Below, piece by piece: positions 25,312 to 40,300 of a DNA stretch of 64,000 nucleotides. The stretch's first letter is position 1. Every line of letters begins with the position of its first letter. Source of the DNA: Syngnathus acus. Its lineage: Eukaryota; Chordata; Actinopteri; Syngnathiformes; Syngnathidae. The notes under the pieces are model-generated. The model ran no database searches, was not told the origin of the DNA, and saw nothing but the letters and a program-made list of their open reading frames with translations. The position numbers and the translations under genes are program-made. The stretch covers positions 12,873,693 to 12,937,692 of the forward strand of contig NC_051088.1 of assembly GCF_901709675.1 (NCBI RefSeq), given 5' to 3'.

Positions 25312-28300
25312 CTACATGCCATGGGGAAAAAAAATTACTAATCAATACAGCAATCAAATAACATGCAAGCTTCTCATTTGCATTGTTTTGGCGCCCTCCA
25401 GTGGCAAATATTTGGAGACCTGTTGAGACAGGCTGGGTTAGACAGTGATGGAGAAGGATCACACTCGATTGAGCGGTAGAGAATACTTGTGACATTTACC
25501 ACAACAAATCGTGAATAAATAAAATAAATTCATGAACAATGTGTCATGAGTTCCCTTTAAAAATGTACTCAACGTAACAGGCAGTATGAACAAAGTTGTC
25601 ATCTGCATTGCATGATCAAATTCTATTTGCAAATAACAACAAAGATCTGCTGTGCATTCAGAGCAAAATGTCAAAGTCACATGACTTTTCATCTCCGACC
25701 ACCAAGAATTGTGACTCCATGCAGAAAATAAAACACCCAGCACAGAGTACGTCATTCAAACAATAGTCAGTTGTTAATAGAATAGAAATGCAAACATGGA
25801 AAGCATTCAACATTTGGGTTTCAACGTTTTTTTTTAGTTGTCGTCAACAGGCAGAACAATGATGTGAGTGATCATCTGAGATGAACTGACATGACGAAAG
25901 GATGAATTAAGGGGAATTTTGTGAAATTGAAATAAAAACGCAGGTCCTTTTAGTGCTTAGTACCGATTCCCCCTTCCTCGCATTCCAAAGTGAGTCCCAG
26001 TTGGAGTACAGGCGCATGTTTGGTATGTGTCAAGAGGTTATGGGGCCCCTCGACCTCGGACGGGTCCCTGTTAGTCACGGTCAGATCAGTCAGACTCAAT
26101 ATTCACATACTGTACCATTAGCCTCGCTAGCTTCTGAATTCCACGCGGCCTCGGGGAAGCTGGAGATGCGGCCTGTGAGCGCAGGATATACATTGTATAT
26201 ACAGTACGTAAAACTTGAGAGGGGAGTGGCTCAGATAAATTGAATCTAATGGCGATAACTCCCAGAATTCTGTCCAAAACCAAGGAAAGCCACCGATGCG
26301 CCACACTGGTGAATGTGAATCATTATAAACCTGACACAAGTCTGAAACAATGACTGCGCTTCTGTTTTCAAAATGGCGGCAAAAGTACCAAATCATTCAA
26401 CACTTACTTTCTTCACAGTTGAGGCCTGTGAATTCTGAGCGGCACACGCAGTGTCCGTTAACACAGTTGCCACCATTTTGGCACTCATAGTCCCGCTGGC
26501 ACACGTCTTTCATGATCTCGCAACGCTCACCTGCAGAGTCACCCGACGAATAAAACATTTTGAGTATATCAATTAAAGCACTAGGAGTACCGCATTTTCT
26601 GCACTATAAGGCGCACCGGATTATAAGGCCCATTTTAAAACTTTGTCCAGATATAAGGTGCACCGGATTATAAGGTGCACCTTCAATGAACGGCCCATTT
26701 TAAAACTTTGTTCATATATAAGATATATACATTTGGCCCGCGGGCCGGACTTTGGACATGCTTGCTGTAGTGGCTCAATATTGGTCCATATATAAGGCGC
26801 ACAGGATTATAAGGAGCACTGTCGGCTTTTGAGAAAATTTGAGGTTTTTAAGTGCGCCTTATAGTGCGGAAAATACGGTATGTAAATGATTTCAGCACGA
26901 ACCTTCAAATCCATCCCTACAGAGGCACTGGTACTCATACTCGGCATTGGGCATACAGTGGCCTCCATTCAAACAAGGCCGCCGATCACATGGGCTCGTA
27001 TCCACGCACTTGCGGATCGCTCGACTCTCGGTAAAGCTGTAGGACAGATCCAGCTTCTTGTTGTTGATGAAGACCTAAGCAGGAAGTAGGGTTTATTTGT
27101 GGTGACATGAATGCAGAAATTGATATAGTGCAGCGGCTCTCTGATTTGGTGTGGAGAGAGCTCACCTCTCCAACGCAGCCCTCAAACATTTGGCTGATAT
27201 TTGCAGGCTTTGGCAGGATTTCCATGTTGGGGACACCTCCCAGGAACATTCGAGTGTGGATATTGAGGCCCTGGGCTTTCCCAGGAGAAATCTTCTTTTC
27301 CACTGGGCCATGGTCGACTCTGAGGTGACCGTCTCGCATGTTCCGCTCGGCCACAACTCTGTGCCATTGGCCCAAAGAGACTGGTTGTGGACTGCGAAGG
27401 ATGGCCTGGCCTGAAAATCAAGATGGACACACCAACGTTCGAGTCATTCAAGCTGAGGAGATGTTGACACGATTAAGCTCTAATTCATAGAAACAGTTTT
27501 CAAATTGTACAATTTAACTAATATAAAACAATCTTAACATCATTATTTTTTGGGAAAATATATTCTATGAAGCTGCTTGTTTTCATTTATCTCTGAACAA
27601 TGGAAAGCCTTTTTCAACCACCTCTATGGTTAAAGCATACGTTTCATATTGAGCATACCTGTGCCCAGTTCATATTTGAACTCGACATGTCCGTCCACCA
27701 TAGAGATGGCCACAAAGTCCTCCACTTTCATCTTCTTCCCTCCACAGAAGAACATCAGACCATCTCGCTCAATGGGTTTGAATTCCAGTTCAACTCGCAG
27801 GTCATCGTGGACGTTGGTCAGCGGAGGATAGGAGATGTACGACTCTTCCCCGTCGAACAGCGGAGTGGCTACCAATTCGCCTTGGGAAGATGAGAGTGTC
27901 AATTTTGTTCTCTATTTCAAAAGACTACAAATATAAAAAGATCAAGCATTGACAGACGGACTTTTTGACTTACCATCCATGCATTTGTTTCCAAATTTGC
28001 CCAGGTGGCAGCGACAATCATAGCCCAGACCGCTTTGGCGATTAATGCAAGTGGCGTCTGGTCCACAGGCCTCTGCGAGACCCAAGTCACAAAAAGGCGT
28101 TGCGTACTCGAGTCATTAGCATCGGTCGCTTGCTTGTTAGCACGTACCTGAGTGGCAGTGAAGGGACGAGTGATGCTGGCAGTTGCTGCCAGTGAATCCC
28201 CGAGGACAGCTGCACGTATACAAGCTGGTGTCCGAGTCCTGGCACCTGCCTCCATTCTGAAGAGAAAAATGAAAACACTTAGCACAAGTGGTGGAAATTT

Positions 28301-31300
28301 CATGAAAGCTAGGCGGAAGCTGACCTGGCACGGGCGATTTTTGCAGGTGGGACAGTTGGTAACTCCGGTGGAACTGCGGTCCATATCCTTGAAGATGACC
28401 TCCTCACCTTGAATGACCAGCTGGCGAATGCAACCTGCACGTGTCCAAGTAATGGTGAACGTAAAAACCACACAGCTGTACCACACAGAGTTTCAATTCT
28501 TACCAACAAAACCAGTCTTGATGCCAGTAGTTTTGTCCAGAGCAGTGTAGTTGGGGTAACCGCCCACGTGCAACTCCTCATTCAAATCCAAGCCCTTGAA
28601 CTTCCCCTGAGAAGAGGAAAAGAGCAGCTTTGAGACACAAATTACACATGTGGAATTTTAGCACTGATGCTAGCCGGGGTACCTGCGAGCTGCCATTGAC
28701 CGGCTCGCCTCCGTCCACCACGATGTAGCCCAGGGTAAGGTTGCGATATATCTCGACTGTGTGAAATTCTCCCAGTTTGACCGGGTTGGGGTCGCGGATG
28801 GTGGCCATGCCCGAACCCACGTCAAACCTACGATGACACAAAGAATGCTCTTGCTGCTGCCACCGCCTCAATTTAAGCTATTAATCGTCAAGATAAATCC
28901 ATTCCAAAAACTGACCTGAACTCTAAACGGCCACCGACGAGGCCGAGAGAAATGAAGTCGGCTCCTGTACTCCTCTTCTGACCGTTATAAAGGATCATAC
29001 CTGTGTGTATGTAAAATAACATAAAAGAAGTCAAATATAATAATAAAGATGGATGAATATTTTAATTCAAACAGAAATTGCAAAGAAAGAACACGGGAAG
29101 GTGTGAAGGGCAACAAATCAACATTTATGTATACATAGTGGTCAGTTGACACTAATTTGAACTGAAATGTCAATATACATATTTAATGTTTTATTAAGGC
29201 TCTAATAAAAAGTAAATTATAAAATAAATACTTATATATCTATCAACAATTTATGTGAGTTGAAGTGAGTTTGTGAAAAGTGATATTAAATGTATTTCTT
29301 TTTTTCAACTACCGTAATTTTCGGACTATAAGTCGCGTTTTTTTTTCATAGTTTGGGTGGGGGGGCGACTTATACTCAGGAGCGACTTATATACATATAT
29401 ATGGGTTTTTTTCACTTTTTTGGGCATTTTATGGCTGGTGCGACTTATACTCCGGTGCGACTTATAGTCCGGAAATTACGGTATATAAAGCTTATTATAG
29501 TTCATTGATAAATAACATAAAGCTTTGTTGTAAACTAAATTAAAATGAAATAATTCATTGATACACGTGTCAGTGATCTTTGGAAACTAGATGGTAAAAG
29601 CAGCATGCTGTGGTGGAAGGAAAGTGGTCCATTCCTAAGCCAATCATTTTCACATGACGAGCGTGGTGTGCAGCTCCACATGCTGGGAACACATGCTTCC
29701 GGAAAAAACAGTAACTGAACCGTAAATGCCTGCTCCGAGCATTACTGATACAGATACACAATTTGAGTTCTGTATTTCAACTGAATATCAGTTTGCTGTT
29801 GGTTCCCTGATAAAACGTGCGACAATTATACACCTGAGTTTGATAGGCATGACAAGAACCAAGCACCATGCATTTGTATCACTCTCAGAGCAGCAAAACT
29901 AGCTTTGAGCTTAGCGGCAAGATGTGAAAGCTGGATGCTGCATCAGTTTCTGCAGATTCAAACACTGAGACTCACCGGCGTACAATATCAGACCTGATCA
30001 AGGAGGAGAGAGGGACCGAGATGTAATGACATTACACATTGGGTTATACGCTCAGTAACAATGTAAAAGCAGATTATGGATGTAACGCAACGTACTCACC
30101 ATCAACATTATCGGGCCTAAAGTTGATTTTGATGTTGAAAGCCTTGTAGGCGTTTTTGATGGTGGGCAGGGTGAGATAGGACAGTGGCTCCTGGGCAAAG
30201 TACGGCATCACTCTTTCTGGAACAGGACGTCGTCTCACAGTTAGGCACAACCACGTTTAGCATCGTGCCGCCGTGTGACGTATAAACATCGCAAACTAAC
30301 CATGAACATCCAGTTTGGTGAAGGCTTCTACTTTGCCTTGTTTGTTTGATGCTGTGCACACGTACGTCCCGGAATCGCTATGTGTGACCCGAGGAACTGT
30401 CAGCACGTTTACGTCCTGGAAGCACTTTGGGGGTAGCTCACCCTCGAGCTACAAGTGGAAGGCATAGACACACAAAAAAGGTCAATTGTAAAACCGGATG
30501 TCAAAGACAGTATCTGCTGAATGTAACCATTAAAGTAAATTGGAATAAAAATTTGTTACTTTTAACATCAAGTGATCAGTGACTTGTGACTAACGTCTTT
30601 AAAATCAACAAAAAATGTAAATAAAAGAAAAATGAAGAAAAAACACTAATAAAAGCAAGTAGCACTTCCACCTTTGACTCCAAGTACCTTAAGAAACAAA
30701 AAATGAAAGCTACTTGATCTTGCTCACCTTGGACCATTTGATTTCAGGTACAGGATATCCCGTTGCCACGCATGGCAGAACTGCATCTGACCCAACGGTC
30801 ACCTCCTTCGTTTCAGGGAGTGCAGAAATTTGAGGAAGTGCTGTGAACCAAAACAAAGCAACAACAAAAAACAATGAGACCCTTCAGATAGGTTTTACTT
30901 TTCTGCCTTTAGCTCTGCCTTGCAACAAGTAACCAGACTAGCGATAATGTACTCACACTGGACATTGAGGACCACCTGGGACTGCACCGAGCCGACATCA
31001 TTAGTGGCTGTGCAGCGATACTGTCCCGCGTCCGCCTCGGTCACCCGCTCGATCTTCAGCATGCCACCCATCACCACGATGTGGGTTGGCAGAGGCCCGC
31101 CCACTTTACTCCACTTGATGGTGGGCTCGGGGTCACCGACGGCGTGGCATTCAAACTCCACCGAGTTCCCAATCATGACAGTCTGCACTGAGGTGCGTAC
31201 GTTGATCATCACCTTGGGCAGTGCTGCGGAAAAAAAGACAACACAATAAAAAACAAATATTCTTACAAAGTAGATTGATTCTTTTCTAAATGAATCCTAC

Positions 31301-34300
31301 CTTGGACGGTCAGCCTGGCTGCGTCCTGAGCCTGACCATATATGCTGCTTGCTCTGCAGATGTAAACACCTTCATTGCTCTGCTCAATGTTTTCAATCCT
31401 GAAGAAGGGCATAAAGATAAGCTATGGCTCCTTTTCAACAGTCAACCTCAATATTTACCAAACTAAATTAGTGCATTTTATGTCCTAAGCTCATTTAATG
31501 GGTTAGGTTTAGCGATTTATTATTAACAGAAAATGTAAGAGTCACATAACGGAGAGAATGATCCAGTACTGAATGTTAATATAAATAATTGTAAATAAAA
31601 TTGAGCGCATACAATAAGTCAAGCTATTTAAAAACATTGGGGAACAAATGTGCTTGATTTGGTAGAAATTGCCAAATATGTCTCTGAAGTTGTGTGCTAA
31701 TAAGGAGTCGCATATCTTGCTATCTGCGATGTGTGTTACCTGAGCACGCCGTCCTTGACGTGGTGGTTTGGGGGAAGGCCACCTCCTTCTTTCAGCCACT
31801 CAATTGTAGTTTCCACCCCACCAGCTGCTGAACATGTGAACTCCACAGCGCTGCCCTGGGCCTTCACCTCCACTTGTGGTGCCACACGCACTGCCAATGG
31901 CGCTACAAGGAATGGAGTAGTGTTATGTTGCTAGAAATGTGCAAATGATGCAAATATTTTCGTCAGCTTTTTATGGTTGAAGCGTTGTTTTTTAAAATAC
32001 CCTTTGGAGGAGAGAGGAAGTTCTAACTTACATCTGACTGCAACTTTAGCCACAACTTCACTGTGGCCAACTCTGTTGCTGGCTACACACTTGTAGCTCC
32101 CAGCATCTTCTGCTGTGGCCAGATTGATTTGGAGATCGCCGTCGCTGACCTGAGCCCTGGAGGGTAAGGCACCATCCACCTTGGACCAAATGTAGGTCAG
32201 TGGCGGAGTTCCGTGAGCTAGGCACTGCAACCTGATCACCTCCCCAACACGCACTGCCACATCATCAGGCACAGAAGTAGCATACGGAGAGGCTGGGGAA
32301 AAAGTTTAGCATGAGTTTAAAGTGGCTTACTTTAACTGGATCTCACATCATGTTGCTAGTCAATTTAAACTGAAAAACAAGACACCATCCATAAATTTGA
32401 ATCCAAACATGAACGGAAATGAAAACATTGTTTCTTACTTTCGACTTCCAATGTAACGGTTACTTCAGTCGTGCCCATGTTGTTTACAGCACTGCAGATG
32501 TATTCCCCAGAATCTTGGCGCCCCACGTTGGGCAGCACGAGATTGTTGTCCACCACCTTATGTCTCCAAGGTAGAGATGACCGTAATTTGGACCATGTGA
32601 TAGTTGGGGCAGGGAAACCTTGGTGGGTGGAAAGTATTGTATTAATTTAGAGTTAATGTCTTTATTCCTGTGCTTAATTTGAAGTGACACAACACAGGAC
32701 AGATTGTTTGTTTACCATGGGCTTCACAGCGTAGGGTTGCTGTTTGACCTTCCACCACAATCATGAGTGGCTCGGGAACGATGATTCGGGGCACTGAGGG
32801 CAATTGAGTGCCTCCCTGAACAATGACTTCCACCCTAGTCTCGGTGCTATCGTCGTTGTTGCGTGCTATGCACACGTACGTGCCACTGTCTTCTGGACGG
32901 GCCACAAGTATCTGAGCCGCAGGAAAGACAAATATAAGGTCATTTTTACGGTTTAGGTGGTGATCAGGTAACAGAGACAATACCTGCATGACTGTATTGG
33001 ACTCTGCAGGAGCGGGACTGCTCAACTTGATCTTACGGTTGTTGTCCAACCTGTGCCATGTGACAGAAGGGCGGGGCTCTCCTGAAGCCTGGCAATCCAG
33101 GTTGATGGGTTCACCCACCCTGATGCGCACTGGCCCAACAGGGGTGACAATGGCCACGGGGGGCTCTGATTGGACAAACAAGCAAAGTCTTACAATGAGA
33201 CTTACAGTGAGATAGAAGACTCGGGACTGTGCAAAATTATGGACAGATGGGCATGATGAAATTACATTTTGTGGAATTTTATTGTTCTCACTGATAAATG
33301 TAGCAGAATTGGAAGATGTAAACACATGGAAGGCCATAATAGAATACATTTGGTGTGGACAAATTTTCAGCCAAGTACTTTTGGACTAATTCTTTAACTT
33401 CATATGCAAACTTTACTTGAGGGGGGGAAAAAAGTACATTAAAGTTACTTTTCCTGATGAATTGTAATTGATTAACATGCCCGTGCTGATTAAGAAACGT
33501 TATGGAGAAAATATCAAAAAGGATAAGACATTAGCTTACCTTTTACGATCAAGGACACGATAGTGTGGGTGATGCCAAACGGGTTGCTGGCCACACAGCG
33601 GTAAGCACCATGATTCATAGGTTTTGCATTTGCTATGGTAATCACAGAACCATCAGGACTAACTCTGACATTGTCTGTGGGGAAGAGGCGCAAATTAAAA
33701 CCCGCTGTACCTTTTGAAACACACCGACAGAGATATTTTGGTCATTACCTGGCAGTGGTTGGTTGGCAGACAGTTTCCACTCCATTCTAACAGGTTGAGC
33801 CCCGCTGTACACTTTGCACCTGAAGCTAGCCGATTCACCAACGCGCACTGCCGCCGTGTGAGGCTCAATGGCAATGATTGGACTTTGAAGACCTATAAAA
33901 AGAAAGGAGACTTGCACACATTTGCCTTCACGTAGGTAAGACGTCAAGTTAACTTACGTGAGGATGATGACGTGACCGACACGGAGACAGTGGCCCGGTG
34001 GATTTGAGATCCCGGAGTGCTCTGCACTTGACAGATGTACTCTCCCGAGTCCTCTGAGGTCGCTGACAGGATACGAAGCTGACTGCCAACAACCTGTGTG
34101 CAGAAGATGCAGTTATAATCATAATTGATAGAAAAAAAATCTATATAATGATAATAAATACTACTACATTTTTCTGAACAAACCAGTGGATTTATCGGGC
34201 AAACATGGACGTAAAGTCACAGTTAAAAATCTACCTGGTGATTGGACGATAGGCTCCCACCCGCTCTCGTCCAAGTTACTCGGGGAGGAGGATTTCCAGA

Positions 34301-37300
34301 GACGATACAATTGAGGTACACGTTGTGACCTTCATGGACGTCCGCTTCTGACGGCTGGATTCTAACAATTGAGGAACTTTGACCCACTGCATGAGCACAA
34401 ACATACTCAGTGAAGTAGCCCACTGCCAATCAACCGCAAAATCGGAATGACAGACTATCTCACCTTTGAGCACCGAAACTTTAATGGGTGCACTGTTCGA
34501 GCCGACGCTGTTGCTGCCCACACACATGTACGTGCCTGAATCCGATACTTTTACATTTGGAATAAGCAGCGTACCGATATCCGTGCGGTCCGTGCTGGCC
34601 TAGAGTCGACATACCAAGAAGTGAGAATATTAAAATGACAAGTCACACATACTTTCTCATCATTTGATACCACAGCAGCCAGCTGATGATGCACAAACTA
34701 AGCACTAGCGGCTTACCTGGATTGAGTCCTTTGAAACAAGCACAAATATGACATTGTGACATCACTAGCTAATGAAACACAAATGCACTACTACGTGTAG
34801 GCTGGAACAGATTCTGCTACAGAGGCTCGTGCCTAATTTCTACGACACACAAATGATTGTATTAAAGGATGACTACATTGGGGCTGTTAGAACAGACTAT
34901 GACACAAGATGGTCCGATTAAGGACTCTAGAAGGCCAAAGCTCACCTAGCTTGGAAAACGTATTTTTGTAAAAACTGTTTCGCCTCAAGGCTAAAAATGA
35001 CATTTTATTAAAATTCCTGAAAGGAGAAGGGATGAGGAGGTGGTGGGAGGGGCAGGAGGGGATCAAGGAAGGCATTTCCGCATCTGGGGGCTATTGGGGC
35101 ATAGACAAAGCTGCTTAGCTGCAGCCTGTCTGAACGTAAGCCGGGCTAAAGCGAGCAGCAGCTGAGGCGGGCCCTCGCGAGGCATGTATGTGAACACACT
35201 GATGGGTTGACAAAGGCAGCCGTTTGCCAGAATATACAGAATTTCTGGTTGGTTGCACGGCAGAGTCTGGCTTCGCCTGGGAACGGCCGAAGCGAAGGAG
35301 TGGCACAACTAAACAGGCCCGAGAGGTTCGCTGTACCCAGGAGCGACCAATGAAGAAATATTTTGCGGCACAAAATATGCGTAAAATGCTTCCGGAGTTC
35401 ACTGTATGTTTTGGACTGTTTCTAGATGATGGTGAGAGGAGGACGGTACAAAACGAAGGACAGTGGATCAGCAACAGGAGACAAAAACATGCTACATGCA
35501 AGTACATTAAGAAGCCAATTGGATCCAGCAAGTTGGTTTGAATGTTTTTGGCATCAACTCTAAAAGACAGTGCTTGGGGAAATTAATGGTTCCTACAAAG
35601 TGTGAATCAAGGACATATTGGATCATGCACTTGGTTAACAATGTGTGAAGTAGAGGACAATGGATTTGATCTACGGACTAGGACGGACAGACAATGGACA
35701 GATGGACAGACCTGAAGCTCCTCAACACGTCTGTGTAACACATCGACACTGTTGCTTTTAAACTGTTGGAAACCGTGAGAAGGAACGGCCTGAGCAAACG
35801 TCAGAACAAGGGGAGGTACCAAAAAACAAAAAGGGTTGGGGGTGGGAGAGGACACAAACACAGGGAGGAAAAAAAATAGAGGTAAATGGTCAAAATGCAG
35901 AAACGGTCACGATAAGATTTCAATTGGAATCTCCTGTGCAAGAAAAGGTCAATCATGTTAGCATCAATTTACTTTAGCATCGTCAGTCATCATGGTGGCA
36001 TCTCACCTGGGGTGGGATTTGTCCTCCATTTTTAAGCCAGGTAAGTTTTGCAGTTGGTGATCCTGATGCACGACAGTACAACCTCAACGTATCCCCTTCA
36101 TGAGCGTCAATATTTTGGGGGCTGACTTGGACTTGCGGCACTGTGCCAAGACCATTCGGGTTTGACCCTTAAAAGCAAACAACCAAGCAAAACAAATTCC
36201 ACTGAAATAAGACGAAAAAACTTTGGCCCAAACTTTCTGTAGTGAGAGCACACTAATGAAGATACTGAGAACATACTTCTGACAAAGAGGGAAACCCGTG
36301 CTGTGTGCTCGCCGTGGGTGTTCAGAGCTTTGCAGGAGTACTCCCCCTCATCTGCCAGCTCCACTGCTGCGAAAGTCAACAAGTTTCCTCTAATTACTGC
36401 CCTGGGACTCATTCTGTTCCCAGGACCCCCTGTAAAAAAAATAAAAATCACAATTACATCCTGTCACTACACCAGTGGGAAGACAACCATTCTACTTGTG
36501 GTCACATACCGATCCATTCGAGGGCAGGATTTGGGTTGCCAGTTACTGTACAGCGAAACTCGGCCCTCTGACCTTGCTGGACGGTCAGTGTGGAAGGACT
36601 GATGGTAGCCACAGGCTGGGTCGCCTCCGCAGCTACAAAAGACAAGACAAAAGACAGTCAGAAGGACAAACCGAAGGAATCTGTGATGGAGTGCCGCGTA
36701 GGCAGTCTTGAGCTGCAGAGTTGATGAAGGAGAAGGAAAGTGGCACGAAGCCACTGGTGTGGCCTCGGAGCATATTGCTGCCCGTAGGAGTTTGGCAGGC
36801 TGCGATCCTGTAAGCCGCCAAAGCAAAAGAAAGGCTTCTTTCAGCACGACTGCAGCTGAAAAGCTGTTGAAACTACGACACTCTGATCTTAAAGACATCA
36901 AAAGTTGGGTGAGACTCCATTACACCGATGGGAATGAAAACGGATGACCTAAACAGCTTGGATTTTGAGAAGATACTTCATAGATACTTAATTTCCCCAA
37001 AGTATCCCCTTTTTTCATTGTGTTTAGGTGTGGTAAATCTAAATCACAGTCATTAATCTACACTGCCTCTTAAAAAGATGAGTGAATAAATCACCTTTGG
37101 TTGGTTTCAACCAAAATAAAAATAAAAAGAGGGCAAATAACCTAGGTTTTGCATTTTATGTTATTCTAGATAAATGAGTGAGCCAAGTTCGACTACATAA
37201 CTCGAGAAATCATCTAACCAATTCAATATGCCCTTTTTTCTGTTTTGGTTGAATATATATTAAACACAAAGTATAATATTTGATTTCCATGTAACCTGTT

Positions 37301-40300
37301 CACAAATAGGCTACATGGTACATTTAACTTAGTGATGCAAAAATGAAGCTTCAAATTTGTTTCATGAACCAGTTGCTGTATTTTTTACACCTGTAGATGG
37401 CACTCTGTTTAACATTTGGTTGAAAGTACACCAACTTGCCATTTCTTAAACCCATTTAAACCAACATTGCTAATGAGGAGTAAAAGAAAAAAAAAGTGGT
37501 TCATGAAGCAAATTTGAAGATTCATGTTCCCATCACTAATTTAACAACAGTATACAAAGAGGCTGTAATGGGATGTATTAAGCACAGTATGATGTTTGAA
37601 GCCCAGATGAAATCAGTTTCCCAGCTCAGCAAGTTTCTTAACAGGACGAAGGAAAGAGGAAAAAAAGAGAAAATAAAAAGAGACATCTCCGAGGTCTGAA
37701 TGTGGAGACACTGCTTCTCTTAAAAGTTATTCAATTTGTTGGCGGACCCTTGGAACAAACTTGGACATTGGAATTCAACATAAAGCAATTTTACAAATTG
37801 CAAAACTTATCAAAACTACCAAAGGGGAAAAGTATGAGTCAAATGCTTAATAGACATTCTTTTGTTTTTATTTTATTAGTATCAACAATTAGTATTTCAT
37901 TTTGTACATATATGATGTTGATGGTATGATGGCAAAGACTTCCATCATCTAATCGGGATCATTTATTTGAGCTTCCTGGAATGGATCGTTTGTTCCAAGT
38001 GTCCACTATAGTCTTACATATGCCTTGGCTATGTTTGCATTACTTTCAAATATTTTTTTTAGCTTACCAGTAAAGCCTTGCTTGCTAATTGAAAGTGCTC
38101 TCAACATTCATGAGGAGTTGTCTATAAGGCTGGATGTATCATTTTCCCTGCAGTAACAAGAGCCCCATAAACCAAAAGGAGAGAGCCAGTAATGCTCATG
38201 TACAATCCAGAACATGTGATGGACTAAAACTCAGAGCGCAGGTGATTGTACATGGGCCCTACCAGGCTAAAAGTCAACCTCTGAAAGATGAGCGCATGCA
38301 GATGCAGAGAGAAGCGAGAGGCAAGTGTTCTTCCGAAGTAGACTTACGCTTTCTGTGTCCTTCAAACATTTCATAGGCTGTGTAAAACATCTGTGTCTGT
38401 GAGGCCTCTAGAGATGGGGGAGGGAAAGGGAAGAGGGGTGGGACAGGTAAACTGATTGGTCAGTCCTTGGGGTCGTTGATCGCCCGTCTCTTCTTGAGAC
38501 TTTCGTCAATGTGAGGCCAAACATGAAAATAATTGAACTCAACTGCGTCTTTGGGTCTTTGAAAAGCGCTATACAAATTGAATGTATTATTATTATTAAC
38601 TGACATTATCCTGACAGGAAAGAGTCAGGTAGATTTTCGGAGTAAAAATAGGAAATATGCATTCAAAAAGAAAATAGGAGTCTTACTTACTGTAGCTATA
38701 AATGCATGATTGTGGGTGACCAATGATTTATGCAACCGTATATGCGTACGTGTGTTTCAAGGTCCCATTTGAATTTTGTTGTTTTTTACTCATACTCGCA
38801 TACAATCAAATTGAAAACTTACCTCTGACGTTTATCAAGATTTGGAGCCAACTGTGTGTTAATGCAAATTGGATCTGCCTTATCTCACAACAAAGAGGCC
38901 AATGGGTTCAATTTGTAAAATAAAATGGAATACAATAACAAATAAGACTGACAATAGAAGACAAAACGGCGGACGTGGTTCAGGCGGTCGAGCGGGTCGT
39001 CCAGTAACCGAAGGGTTCGAATCCCGCTCTGTCGGCAGCCACGCCTCCGGCAGCTCCGGCTACTTACGTGCTTTACCACCACCAGTGTGAATGTGTGAGC
39101 GCATGAATAATGTATCCACTGTGAAGCATATTTTAGTGTCTAGAAAAGCACTGTATGAATCTATTAATATTAAAACCCTTTCTCACAATGCTTCTAAAGT
39201 CAAGACACACAAAAATACAATTACTGAGCAAGACAATGAGATGAATATGCAGGTACGTGACATGCAGGTTAGTAGCAACAAGCCATTTGACACATAAAAA
39301 GAAACATTGTTACATTACAGCTGTTAAAAACATACAGCTTGTGGTAATTTTTTTTTATTTCTGTTCAAAATAACAGGAGCTCTGTTCTTATCATTATTTG
39401 AATCCATATTCTATTTTCCACCAAATAGTTCACAGTCACGATAATTATTACAAATTTAAACACAAATGACTTAGAATGTGGACGTTACATGTGACATATT
39501 TTTTTTAAACGAATATTAAAAACATGTTCATACAAGCAACTTTGGGTATATTTGCAAATGGTATGACATAGACAAAGCACCAGGGAGCATGAACAAACAA
39601 AAAGCGATGCAATTAAATGTTTATGGGCTAAAATAAAGCCTATGAATACTTGTTTATAAATCTCTCTTAAAATGCTACACATGACGTGTAGTTAGTTACA
39701 TTTGCCACAAAATAAAAATTTCTTGAAAAATTTCAGTCAAATACGTGCCAACAACCTTGCAGATTATAACACCATAATTGTTCTAATGGTTCTTCTTAAA
39801 ATCGGAAATAACTGAATAATGTGCCATAAATGTGACTCGTGCCGCTATTCAGGAAACACTGGGTATTACATCATAAAACGTCACACAAGTTTTGCCAACT
39901 GGATGGCAGACAGCACCATTTGGGTCACAGGCAACCATGACCTGGATTATTTCATTCATGAAGGAATACTGGACGTCTTTGGGTTGCTCCTTAAAAAAGT
40001 CCTCTTTGATTGTCTGAGTCACTAAAGCACTTGTCGGGTATCCACATTCCTCCTCACCATTACACTACGCAGCTCTGGCAGGTAGGACACCCAGGAGCCC
40101 AAAGTTAAAGGATTCAACACCAAGCTAGTAGAATCTCAAGCCAAAGGAGTCATCCATAAGAAAATAAACCACCACCGATTTGATCCAAGCCATATGAAAA
40201 AGTTGTCATTTTATAACCCACAAGCTGTATCTCTGCAGATAGAGCAGGAAATTCCTTGAATCAGACAAAGTTGCACCAGCAAGAATAAAAAAAAAAAAGA

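Noticed and set aside
32642-33349. A 235-codon minus-strand frame taken as one exon
   Set aside because: It runs through an hspg2 intron; splice sites at 32911 and 32984 separate two real exons.
38966-39040. Functional tRNA gene
   Set aside because: Box-like words are present, but the cloverleaf is poor and the sequence continues into a SINE-type tail.
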